From positions 1 through 13,402 of the forward strand of contig JAUUNJ010000035.1 of the NCBI GenBank assembly GCA_030844625.1: a stretch of 13,402 nt of DNA. Direction: 5' to 3'. The position numbers were made by a program, and so were the translations under genes. Of this stretch, positions 7,701-13,402 are shown piece by piece (position 1 is the stretch's first letter; every line of letters begins with the position of its first letter). The DNA is from Roseburia sp. (GTDB taxonomy: Bacteria > Bacillota > Clostridia > Lachnospirales > Lachnospiraceae). The notes under the pieces were generated by a model. That model had not been told where the DNA came from. It ran no database searches and saw only the letters and a list, made by a program, of their open reading frames with translations.

Positions 7701-8265
7701 TATAAGGAACATCATCTGTCAATGTATAAATATCAACAATACTTCCCCTTACTGCAAACTGACCCGGACCGTCTATCTGCTCTACAGATTCATATCCCAT
7801 CTGCACCAGTTTACTTTTAAGAGCTCCTGTCTCTATAATACTTCCCTCTGAAATCTCAATATAATTATCCCTGATTTTGTCAGGTGGAAGAATTTTATCC
7901 ATAAAAGCATCTGCTGTAAGAATCACTGTAAACGGCTTATCTTCCACTAATTTCTGTATAAACTCCAAACGCTGCTGTAATATGAAACTTCCATGTATAT
8001 CTGCACTAAAAAAAATAAAATCTTTAGACGGATATATTACCGCATCATCTGTAAATCCTTTTATATCTTCGTAAATCTCTTTTGCCTTTGTGGCACTAAA
8101 AGTAACAATGACTTTCTGCTTATAGCCATTGCTCAGACCCTTTATAAAATGTGCAAGCTGGGAGTCACTGCATCCTGCCACCTGACAGGATCTGTTATGT
8201 GACAAGCAGTCCCTTACCTGCTCATACTCACTCAATTGTAAAAGTGGATAATCAAAACTATTCAT
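4759..8265 (-). CDS. mfd: Transcription-repair coupling factor Mfd
   Basis: Mfd is an ATP-driven DNA translocase that removes RNA polymerase stalled at lesions and recruits UvrA. The 1168-residue length is normal. In order there are: a UvrB-like N-terminal region (GPGQFAVRGSIVDIYTLTDD near 165); an RNA-polymerase-interacting Tudor-like domain (GDYVVHENHGLGIYRGIEKV near 500); motor domain 1 with Walker A GDVGFGKTE (about 650-658), the DEEQRFG box (about 751) and TATPIPRT (about 776); motor domain 2 (TTIIETGLDIPNANTIII and QLYQLRGRVGRSNRTAYAF); and the C-terminal TRCF domain. The frame opens at GTG 8277, but GGAG at 8272-8275 lies inside that extension and is 6 bases from ATG 8265, so I place the start at 8265. 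It follows pth by about 80 bases and is in the same operon. Confidence 0.97.
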   Translation of the reverse strand: MNSFDYPLLQLSEYEQVRDCLSHNRSCQVAGCSDSQLAHFIKGLSNGYKQKVIVTFSATKAKEIYEDIKGFTDDAVIYPSKDFIFFSADIHGSFILQQRLEFIQKLVEDKPFTVILTADAFMDKILPPDKIRDNYIEISEGSIIETGALKSKLVQMGYESVEQIDGPGQFAVRGSIVDIYTLTDDVPYRIDFWDDEVDLIKSFEIESQRSIENLESVKIFPASEYALKKEEITEGIRKIRSELDCAVKKFREDFKTEEANRLKVTIEEFLVHAEINPNSISLDSYVNYFCDDLVSLLDYFDEPVYFIDEPKRVEEQLNAVDAEFRESMANRLAKGYVLSGQTNVMWQKEDIINRINNCKKVLFTTIAQKIKSFTADDFVEVESRNISPYNSKFEMLVEDLKKYKKQKYSVLLVTGGDTRGQRLAEDLRQFDISAFFEEDQQRQVQPGEVMIIKGRLRKGFMYPMIKFVAISDTDIFGERKKKKRRKHGYKGTNISSFTDLNIGDYVVHENHGLGIYRGIEKVEVDHVVKDYIKIEYAGGSSLYVLATQLDMIQKYADSEAKPPKLNKLGGQEWKKTKGRVKKAVADIAKELVQLYAIRQNGEGFQFSPDTEWQKEFEELFPFEETEDQMSAIHEVKKDMESTKIMDRLVCGDVGFGKTEIAIRAAFKAVQDNKQVAYLVPTTVLAQQHYKTFKQRFKDFPVRVEMLSRFRTKASIDQSIRDLKKGYVDIVIGTHRLLSDDVKFHDLGLLIIDEEQRFGVKHKEKIKELKNNIDVITLTATPIPRTLHMSLIGIRDMCVMEEPPQDRMPIQTFVMEYNEEITRDAINRELARGGQVYYVYNRVQDIADIATRVQNSVPDANVAFAHGQMSERQLEEIMYDFVNGDIDVLVTTTIIETGLDIPNANTIIIHNAERMGLSQLYQLRGRVGRSNRTAYAFLMYSRNKMLTEVAEKRLGAIRDFTELGSGVKIAMRDLEIRGTGNLLGAAQSGHMEAVGYDLYCKMLNEAIEVLKGHKRADDFETKIDLNIDAFVPPSYIKNEALKMDIYKRIAGIETIEEYEDMQDELLDRFGDIPTQVENLLQAALLKAAAHQAYVTEISGNKDRIKLTMWPEAKIDVERIPILVREYKGRLKFIPNEAPYFLYEPGQSADNVVKRAEKLVQSLSTLMDKE

Positions 8266-8271
8266 CATTAT

Positions 8272-8275
8272 CTCC
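8272..8275 (-). promoter_or_regulatory. Ribosome binding site deciding the mfd start
   Basis: The reverse strand reads GTGGAGATAATGATG. GGAG is 6 bases before the second ATG (8265) and 3 bases before the first (8268). It overlaps the possible GTG start at 8277, which has no ribosome site of its own. The second ATG is favoured. Confidence 0.65.
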
Positions 8276-8346
8276 ACAAAATCTATTCTACATACTTCGT
8301 CCAGTCTCCATTGTCCCCAGAACGCTTTCCACTATTGGCTCTGCAA

Positions 8347-8901
8347 TCAATTGTACTTATTCATTGCTGTGTTAATATCTTCTATTATCATAATTTCCAC
8401 AGCGGATGCCGCATCTCTTATGGCGTCATCCACCAATGTTCTTTCTTCTTTCCCGAACTTTCCGAGGACATGTTTTACCAGATTCCCTTCATTGGCTCCA
8501 ACACCAACTCTTACTCTCTGAAACTTTTGAGTACCTGCATGAGCTATAATACTCTTAAGTCCATTATGTCCACCTGCGCTTCCCTGAGCTCTTATTCGGA
8601 TTTTTCCCGTGGCAAGATTTATATCATCAGAAATAACAATAATGTCCGTTTCCGGATTTAATTTATAAAAGTCCATCACTGCTCTTACCGACTCACCACT
8701 TAAATTCATATAAGTCTGTGGTTTCACCAGCACTACTTTCTGACCTCCAACGGTACCTATACCACACAGTGCCTTATGCCTTTTTGTTTTAACTTCCACC
8801 CCCATCTGATCTGCCAGTTCATCTATTACATCAAAACCTACATTATGTCGTGTTTTATCATATTTTTTCTCTGGATTTCCCAGTCCAATTATTGCATACA
8901 T
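8347..8901 (-). CDS. pth: Peptidyl-tRNA hydrolase
   Basis: This cytoplasmic enzyme cleaves the ester bond of peptidyl-tRNA released from stalled ribosomes and recycles tRNA. The 184-residue length is normal for bacterial Pth. Active-site residues match the E. coli enzyme after a one-residue shift: N9 in GLGNP, H19 in TRHNVGF, D92 in SDD and N113 in GGHNGLKS. Y64 and N66 of the KPQTYMNLSG motif are also present. GGAG lies 8 bases before the ATG. It is the first gene of the pth-mfd-lipoprotein-carboxypeptidase operon, with a clear promoter about 35 bases upstream. Pth and Mfd neighbours are common in Firmicutes. Confidence 0.97.
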   Translation of the reverse strand: MYAIIGLGNPEKKYDKTRHNVGFDVIDELADQMGVEVKTKRHKALCGIGTVGGQKVVLVKPQTYMNLSGESVRAVMDFYKLNPETDIIVISDDINLATGKIRIRAQGSAGGHNGLKSIIAHAGTQKFQRVRVGVGANEGNLVKHVLGKFGKEERTLVDDAIRDAASAVEIMIIEDINTAMNKYN

Positions 8902-8933
8902 AATTATTTCTCCATAAAAATATCACTGAACTA

Positions 8934-8962
8934 ATAATACTATTTTTCGGGTGTTTCTTCAA
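8934..8962 (-). promoter_or_regulatory. Sigma-A-type promoter for the pth-mfd operon
   Basis: On the reverse strand TTGAAG (8957-8962) and TATTAT (8934-8939) are separated by exactly 17 bases. The -35 matches consensus at four of six bases and the -10 at five of six. Transcription would start near 8927, leaving a leader of about 25 bases with the GGAG ribosome site of pth. No repressor site or riboswitch was recognised in the 200-base gap. Confidence 0.6.
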
Positions 8963-9054
8963 TATCACATTGTACTCCTTTTACTAAAATTTTTGAACTG
9001 AAACTATATCCTCTCCTTTTTCACATCTCTACCATTCCTTATTGGGAAAGAAAG

Positions 9055-9077
9055 TGGTCGCACAAATTGTGCGACCA
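9055..9077 (-). terminator. Hairpin terminator after the surface-protein genes
   Basis: A perfect 10-base inverted repeat, TGGTCGCACA (9055-9064) and TGTGCGACCA (9068-9077), encloses three bases. It lies about 25 bases past the stop of the 742-residue surface protein. On the reverse strand it is followed by a pyrimidine-rich run (CTTTCTTTCCC) and not a pure T run, so termination may be moderate. It separates the surface genes from the pth promoter. Confidence 0.68.
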
Positions 9078-9101
9078 TCTCCCTCAATATGATTACAATT
9101 A

Positions 9102-11330
9102 TTATTTTTTTATTTTTATTTTTTTAACCTTTGACCACTTGCCATAGTAAGGCTTACCATTTACAATCTTATAAGCTCTTGCCTTTACATATAATGTCTT
9201 CTTGCCCTTAATCTTCTTACTTTTAATTACAAATTTTGCTTTTTTTACTTTCTTTGTTATGGTATTTTTCTTCTTAAATTTCTTAGTTGTTGACACTTTT
9301 ACCTGATATTGGGCACCGCTAATTTTTTTAAGAGAAATTTTTGCCTTCTTTGCCGCAAGTTTCTTTGTGACTTTCTTCACTTTGGTCTTTCCAACAGAAA
9401 CTGTTTCTGTTGCAGTTTTTGTTGTTTCGGGTGCTACAGTTGTCTGCTTTATTCCAGATGCCGTTGTCTGTTCTGTTCCATCTGGTGTGGTTGTTTCATT
9501 TCCACCTGGTACAGTTGTTCCAATTGACGGCGTTTCCTTATCCGGCGTAGTTTCTCCGGTTGATGGTGTTTCATCGCCCGGTGTCGTTCCTGCAGTTCCA
9601 TAAATGCCTATTTTATAAAGCTTATAATCAGTACTTGTTCCATTATTATTTTTTGTCATATATATTCTTATATACTGTGTTTTATAAGTATCATTCAGCA
9701 CAATTGTGTCTACTCTGAAGTTACCTTGTTTTTCAACGGCAAGTGCTGCAACTGTTGTATAACTGTTTTCCTCTCCTGTGTCTGATACCTGAACTTCATA
9801 CTCTACCGCCTGCGTAGCTTCCCATACAAGCTTTACTGTTTTAACACCTAATTTCTGACCCAAATCAACTGCTACCCACTGTGGTGTATCCTGAGCAGTA
9901 TTACTCTGCCATCTGTCTGTACTGTTATAATCAACAATTATCTGAGCTTTATGGGCATCATCTGATTGTGATGATGCGGTTGCAGTTACATCCACTCTTC
10001 TTGCATAGTTTTCCACACCATTTTCTGTACTTAGGTAATCATTCATAATGTTTGTCATGTTTGACTCATGTGCATCAATAAAACTATAGGTGCATCCTGA
10101 TGTGTTCCCGCTAACTGGCGGTGTTTCTCCTCCCGGCGTGGTTTCTCCGGTTGACGGTGTTTCTCCTCCCGGCGTGGTTCCTGCAGTTCCGTAAAGACCT
10201 ATTTTATAAAGCTTATAATCGGTACTTGTTCCATTATTATTTTTTGTCATGTATATTCTTATATACTGTGTTTTATAAGTATTATTCAGCACAATTGTAT
10301 CTACTCTGAAGTTACTTTGCTTCTCAACGGTAAGCGCTGCAACTGTTGTATAACTGTTTTCTGCTCCCGTATCTGATACCTGAATTTCAAACTCTACTGC
10401 CTGTGTAGCTTCCCATACAAGTTTTACCGTTTTTATCTCAAATTTCTGACCCAAATCAACTGCTGCCCACTGTGGTGTATCCTGAGCAGTATTACTCTGC
10501 CATCTATCAGTGCTATTATAATTAACAATTGTCTGAGCAGGATGGGCATCATCTGATTGTGATGATGCAGTTGCAGAAATACCTGTTCTCCTTGCATAAT
10601 TTTCTACACCATTTTCTGTACCTAAATAATCATTCATAATGTTTGTCATGTTTGACTCATGTGCATCAACAAAACTATAGGTACATCCTGTGTTACTACC
10701 TGATGTATTTCCACCGGATGTTGGTGTTTCACCACTTGGGTTTGTTGAACTTTCTGATGTTTCCGGCTCTGTTGGGAGTGTTCCCTTCGTTCTTATTGTT
10801 GCGCTTGTCACGTTCAGATATGAATTTACAGCTGCGTATTCAAAATTAAATTTTACCATTACCATTCCGTTTGCATCCGCAGTTTCTGTTCCCGATATCG
10901 GATGCACTGTCGTAGCACCGTTTTCCTGAACCTCCGTCCATGAAATGCTGTAGTCATATTCTGCTCCAGGAGTTAATCCCACGAATATTCGTGCTGCCTG
11001 CAGTGCCCATACATCCCAGTTGTCTCTTGACATTACAAACAAGGAAAGTGTTTCGTCTGCATCACTTCCGCCTTTTGTTGCCACCGTACTTCCACTCCAG
11101 CTTCCTGCATATATTGACCACTTGGCATAATGCTCCACAGTTCCGTCCTGAGCTGTCAGGGTTTTCAATTCTGTTCCCAATGGCACCCAATCCTGTGGCT
11201 GTAATGTGTAACCACTTGGTACTGTAGCTGCACCTGTTGTTACAGCTTTATATCCTGCCATGTTTGCAATTACTATTGTAACTGCACATATATAAGCCAA
11301 AAGCCTTTTCATTACTTTATTGGATTTCAT
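9102..11330 (-). CDS. Secreted modular protein with two tandem discoidin (F5/8 type C) domains and a Lys-rich FN3-like tail
   Basis: The 742-residue protein has a signal peptide (KRLLAYICAVTIVIANMAG, cleavage probably around residues 28-36). A beta-rich domain of about 150 residues follows (about 37-185), with many Trp and Tyr; it may be a carbohydrate-binding module but I do not recognise its family. Two nearly identical units of 197 residues start at G215 and G412. Each holds a discoidin/CBM32-like domain (TATASS, DRWQSN, VDLGQK, YIRIYMTKNN) and a Thr/Pro/Gly linker. After a Thr-rich spacer comes a Lys-rich FN3-like domain (about 645-742) ending RAYKIVNGKPYYGKWSK and KIKIKK. No catalytic domain and no LPXTG sorting signal are visible, so it looks like a pure binding protein. 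AAAAGGAG lies 9 bases before ATG 11330, in the 19-base gap after the upstream gene, indicating co-transcription. Confidence 0.85.
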   Translation of the reverse strand: MKSNKVMKRLLAYICAVTIVIANMAGYKAVTTGAATVPSGYTLQPQDWVPLGTELKTLTAQDGTVEHYAKWSIYAGSWSGSTVATKGGSDADETLSLFVMSRDNWDVWALQAARIFVGLTPGAEYDYSISWTEVQENGATTVHPISGTETADANGMVMVKFNFEYAAVNSYLNVTSATIRTKGTLPTEPETSESSTNPSGETPTSGGNTSGSNTGCTYSFVDAHESNMTNIMNDYLGTENGVENYARRTGISATASSQSDDAHPAQTIVNYNSTDRWQSNTAQDTPQWAAVDLGQKFEIKTVKLVWEATQAVEFEIQVSDTGAENSYTTVAALTVEKQSNFRVDTIVLNNTYKTQYIRIYMTKNNNGTSTDYKLYKIGLYGTAGTTPGGETPSTGETTPGGETPPVSGNTSGCTYSFIDAHESNMTNIMNDYLSTENGVENYARRVDVTATASSQSDDAHKAQIIVDYNSTDRWQSNTAQDTPQWVAVDLGQKLGVKTVKLVWEATQAVEYEVQVSDTGEENSYTTVAALAVEKQGNFRVDTIVLNDTYKTQYIRIYMTKNNNGTSTDYKLYKIGIYGTAGTTPGDETPSTGETTPDKETPSIGTTVPGGNETTTPDGTEQTTASGIKQTTVAPETTKTATETVSVGKTKVKKVTKKLAAKKAKISLKKISGAQYQVKVSTTKKFKKKNTITKKVKKAKFVIKSKKIKGKKTLYVKARAYKIVNGKPYYGKWSKVKKIKIKK
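9507..10688 (-). repeat. Tandem 591-base in-frame duplication encoding two discoidin units
   Basis: Two direct copies lie at 10098-10688 (residues 215-411) and 9507-10097 (residues 412-608). The offset is exactly 591 bases, which keeps the frame. Over about 170 aligned residues I count 20 differences, mostly conservative (for example FVDAH against FIDAH). The GETPSTGETTP linker is also duplicated, so the unit is domain plus linker. Confidence 0.88.
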
Positions 11331-11339
11331 ATAACATTT

Positions 11340-11347
11340 CTCCTTTT
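11340..11347 (-). promoter_or_regulatory. Ribosome binding site of the tandem-discoidin protein, within the 19-base gap
   Basis: The reverse strand reads AAAAGGAG, 9 bases before ATG 11330, between the stop of the upstream gene (11350) and this start. It favours Met1 over Met7, which has no such site, and shows that the two surface genes form one transcription unit. Confidence 0.75.
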
Positions 11348-11349
11348 CT

Positions 11350-13402
11350 CTATTTTTTTATTTTTACCTTTTTTCTCTTAGACCATTTACCATAATATTT
11401 CGTGCCATTTACAATCTTATAGGCTCTCGCTCTTATGAACAATTTCTTCCTGTTTTTAATTTTCTTTTTCTTAAGATTGAATTTGACTTTCTTTACTTTC
11501 TTCTTTACTAAAGCCTTCTTAGCTTTCTTTGACTTGTAAATTTTTATCTGATAACCGGTTGCCCCTTTTACTTTTTTAAGAGAAATTTTTATCTTCTTCG
11601 ATGATTTTTTCTTTGAAGCCTTCTTAACTTTTGTCTTACCGATCTTTACGGTTTCCTGCGCTGTAACGATAGGTTTTGTAACCTTAGGAGTCGTTGTTTC
11701 TGAAACCGATGACCCTTTCGTTGTTGGCACTGTTACATCTCCTCCATTTGGTGTTGTAACAACCGGTGTGCTTGACCCTGGCGTACTCGATTCCGGTGTG
11801 CTTGATTCCGGTGTGCTTGATTCCGGCGTGCTTGATTCCGGCGTGCTTGATTCCGGCGTGCTTGATTCCGGTGTACTTGATTCCGGTGTGCTTGATTCCG
11901 GTGTACTTGATTCCGGTGTGCTTGATTCCGGTGTGCTTGGTGTCTGTTCTGTGACAGTGTGTGTAATAGTCGCCATTTCTCCTTCATTGCCATTTTTATC
12001 AACTGCAGCAACACCGATTGTATATTCACCTTCCTCTGTAAACAATTGTGCATCCGCATTAAAATCTATTGTTACTGTATTTCCAACCTTTACTCCATTA
12101 ACATAGAAGTTATAGTACACTGCTCCAGTAACATCCTGCCACAGGAAATAATATGGGTAACTGTCGTTTCCTGCCCATCCTAATCCCTTCGGCGCCGGAA
12201 GCTTGGCAACTACATTGTCTCCATAAACGCCTATTTCAAAAATTGCATATCCCCATGCACAAGTTTCTGTTGCATTTATCTTTACGTATCTGGCATTTAC
12301 CGCTTCATCAAGTGTGATTGTATCAAGTCTCTTTTTTTCTACATTTGGAGCATCTTTTATTTCTGCTACAGTTGTATACTCTTTTCCGTCAATTGATACT
12401 TCTATTGTGTAATTCTTCGCCTGAGCATTTTCCCAAATAAGAGCAAACTTATTCATACTACATTCAACGCCCAAATCCACAATTAAGTATTCCTGACCCT
12501 GCGTCTTTGCCTGCCATCTGGTATCTTTATTATTGTCAATAGACTTTTCAGCCTCTTGGTTCACCTGTTCAGATGATGCTGTTGCCGTTACATTATCACC
12601 TCTTACATAATTATTTTCATCCGGAAGCAGTCTTGTATCCTGAAATGCCTCATATGTATAAGTAAAACCATCTACCAATGGTGTTGTCACTTCTGGTGTT
12701 GTCTGCTGCGGCGTTGTTATTTCCGGTGTTGTCTGCTGCGGTGTTGTCACTTCCGGTGTCGTCTGCTGCGGTGTTGTCACTTCCGGTGTTGTCTGCTGGG
12801 GTGTTGTTGCCTCTGGTGTTGTCGGCTGCTCCGGTGTTGTTGGTTCTACCGGAGGCACCTCACCATTTTGAATTTTGTCGGCAAAGTCACTTTCCGTCAT
12901 TTCCCACACAGGTTTTTCATTATCTTTTGATGCTTCATCTTTAACAATATCTTTTTCTGCTAATGTATCATTTGTTGGAGGTGTCCCCGTCTCTGTTTGC
13001 TGTGTTGAATTATTTTCGCCAGTTGTATAAACATCTCCCATTGAAACTGATGTGCCGTTTTCATAATAATACAACTTTTGAACTGCAAATCCTCCATTGG
13101 AGCTTTGTCCTGTTTTAATACCTGGTCCGGTAAGATTTATTATGTTATTAATTCCCACAAGAGGTCCGTTTGCATCTGCAATTTCTACAATGCATGCATT
13201 TTCAATTCGTACTCCCGGGGTATCTGGAACTTCAATGGCATTGTCGCAGAATATGCTGGCTCCGTTTGTATAAATAAATACATCATAAACGCCAAGACCT
13301 ACAGCATAATGCTTTGTAACATTATTTGCCACCTTATAGGACGCATATCCTTTAACTGTTCCGTTATGACTCATCCAGTCTGCCTGATTCTGTGGGTCAT
13401 AA
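11350..13402 (-). CDS. Large secreted modular protein, C-terminal part: beta-helix-like end, discoidin, FN3-like, repeat linkers, Lys-rich tail
   Basis: The frame stays open to the right edge; nine codons (YDPQNQADW) precede the first visible Met at 13374, which lacks a ribosome site. The gene is therefore cut at its 5' end and 683 residues are visible. The first 120 or so (HYAVGLGVYDVFIYTNGASI, AIEVPDTPGVRIENA, INLTGPGI) resemble the end of a right-handed beta-helix domain of the GH55/GH87 kind often joined to discoidin domains; this is from memory and unsure. Next come an acidic segment, a TTPEVTTPQQ repeat linker, a discoidin domain (about 12210-12660; TATASS, TRWQAK, VDLG, RYVKINAT), an FN3-like domain (about 11950-12205), ten STPES repeats, and a Lys-rich FN3-like tail matching that of the next gene. 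The downstream partner starts 19 bases later. Confidence 0.82.
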   Translation of the reverse strand, partial: YDPQNQADWMSHNGTVKGYASYKVANNVTKHYAVGLGVYDVFIYTNGASIFCDNAIEVPDTPGVRIENACIVEIADANGPLVGINNIINLTGPGIKTGQSSNGGFAVQKLYYYENGTSVSMGDVYTTGENNSTQQTETGTPPTNDTLAEKDIVKDEASKDNEKPVWEMTESDFADKIQNGEVPPVEPTTPEQPTTPEATTPQQTTPEVTTPQQTTPEVTTPQQTTPEITTPQQTTPEVTTPLVDGFTYTYEAFQDTRLLPDENNYVRGDNVTATASSEQVNQEAEKSIDNNKDTRWQAKTQGQEYLIVDLGVECSMNKFALIWENAQAKNYTIEVSIDGKEYTTVAEIKDAPNVEKKRLDTITLDEAVNARYVKINATETCAWGYAIFEIGVYGDNVVAKLPAPKGLGWAGNDSYPYYFLWQDVTGAVYYNFYVNGVKVGNTVTIDFNADAQLFTEEGEYTIGVAAVDKNGNEGEMATITHTVTEQTPSTPESSTPESSTPESSTPESSTPESSTPESSTPESSTPESSTPESSTPESSTPGSSTPVVTTPNGGDVTVPTTKGSSVSETTTPKVTKPIVTAQETVKIGKTKVKKASKKKSSKKIKISLKKVKGATGYQIKIYKSKKAKKALVKKKVKKVKFNLKKKKIKNRKKLFIRARAYKIVNGTKYYGKWSKRKKVKIKK
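11788..11937 (-). repeat. Ten 15-base repeats encoding STPES
   Basis: Ten consecutive 15-base units, each coding Ser-Thr-Pro-Glu-Ser, run from 11937 down to 11788. Two degenerate units follow (STPGS, STPVV). Units differ only at silent positions (GTGTG, GCGTG or GTACT variants). They form a stiff Pro-rich linker between the FN3-like domain and the Lys-rich tail. Confidence 0.92.
12680..12820 (-). repeat. 30-base repeats encoding TTPEVTTPQQ
   Basis: Four near-perfect 30-base units code TTPE(A/V/I)TTPQQ, followed by a partial fifth (TTPEVTTP). The repeat forms the Thr/Pro linker between the beta-helix-like N-terminal region and the discoidin domain. Such Thr-rich runs are typical O-glycosylation or spacer segments in surface proteins. 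Confidence 0.85.

Noticed and set aside
8266..8277. GTG 8277 or ATG 8268 as the mfd start
   Set aside because: GGAG at 8272-8275 is overlapped by the former and only 3 bases from the latter; ATG 8265 has the right 6-base spacing.
8311..8661. Plus-strand 116-codon open frame opposite pth
   Set aside because: The minus strand encodes a complete Pth with all catalytic residues; the plus frame is a shadow.
11788..11937. Repeat array as a CRISPR-like structure
   Set aside because: The 15-base units are directly adjacent with no spacers and code STPES in frame; no cas genes are nearby.
11766..12106. Plus-strand open frames rich in Leu-Asp-Ser-Gly-Val or Leu-Ile-Pro-Val-Cys repeats
   Set aside because: They are opposite-strand readings of the STPES repeat array. 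They lack ribosome sites and a natural composition, while the minus-strand reading gives a coherent modular protein.
12678..12944. Plus-strand Leu/Val/Ser-rich open frame
   Set aside because: It is a mirror of the TTPEVTTPQQ linker on the minus strand and has no ribosome site.
13374..13376. Met at 13374 as the true start of the right-hand surface protein
   Set aside because: The frame is open upstream to the window edge, no ribosome site precedes this ATG, and there is no signal peptide after it although the protein is clearly of the secreted type.

Overview
The window looks like the chromosome of a low-GC, Gram-positive anaerobe of the Clostridia, most likely a Lachnospiraceae-type gut bacterium. 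This rests on AT-rich DNA, strong GGAG ribosome sites, the order pth-mfd-foldase-like lipoprotein-D,D-carboxypeptidase, a DUF5685/J-domain gene pair, and secreted proteins that end in a very lysine-rich FN3-like domain. The taxonomic call is inference from protein style, not a database result.

Layout: (1) 1-468, minus strand, is the start of a membrane-bound polyprenyl-phosphate sugar transferase that runs off the left edge. (2) 731-2755, plus strand, holds three genes in a row: a small two-helix membrane protein with a zinc ribbon, a DUF5685 protein, and a J-domain/TPR-like protein with a cysteine-rich C-terminal tail. (3) 2756-3038 is the convergent gap, with two hairpins. (4) 3039-8901, minus strand, is a housekeeping operon reading pth, mfd, a SurA/PrsA-like lipoprotein and a D-alanyl-D-alanine carboxypeptidase, with a good sigma-A-like promoter in front of pth. 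(5) 9055-13402, minus strand, encodes two large secreted modular proteins, 19 bases apart. The upstream one is cut by the right edge. Both have discoidin (F5/8 type C) domains, Pro/Thr/Ser linkers and a matching lysine-rich C-terminal domain.

How they may work together: the pth operon joins peptidyl-tRNA recycling and transcription-coupled repair with an exported lipoprotein and a cell-wall carboxypeptidase, the last two translationally coupled. The two surface proteins look like a glycan-binding and possibly glycan-degrading pair held at the wall by a cationic domain. The zinc-ribbon/DUF5685/J-protein trio is the least understood part. The DUF5685 protein has two Asp-rich motifs that resemble isoprenoid synthases, and the J-protein next to it ends in a cysteine cluster finishing Cys-x-Cys. 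Together they suggest a testable but speculative modification or metal-handling system.
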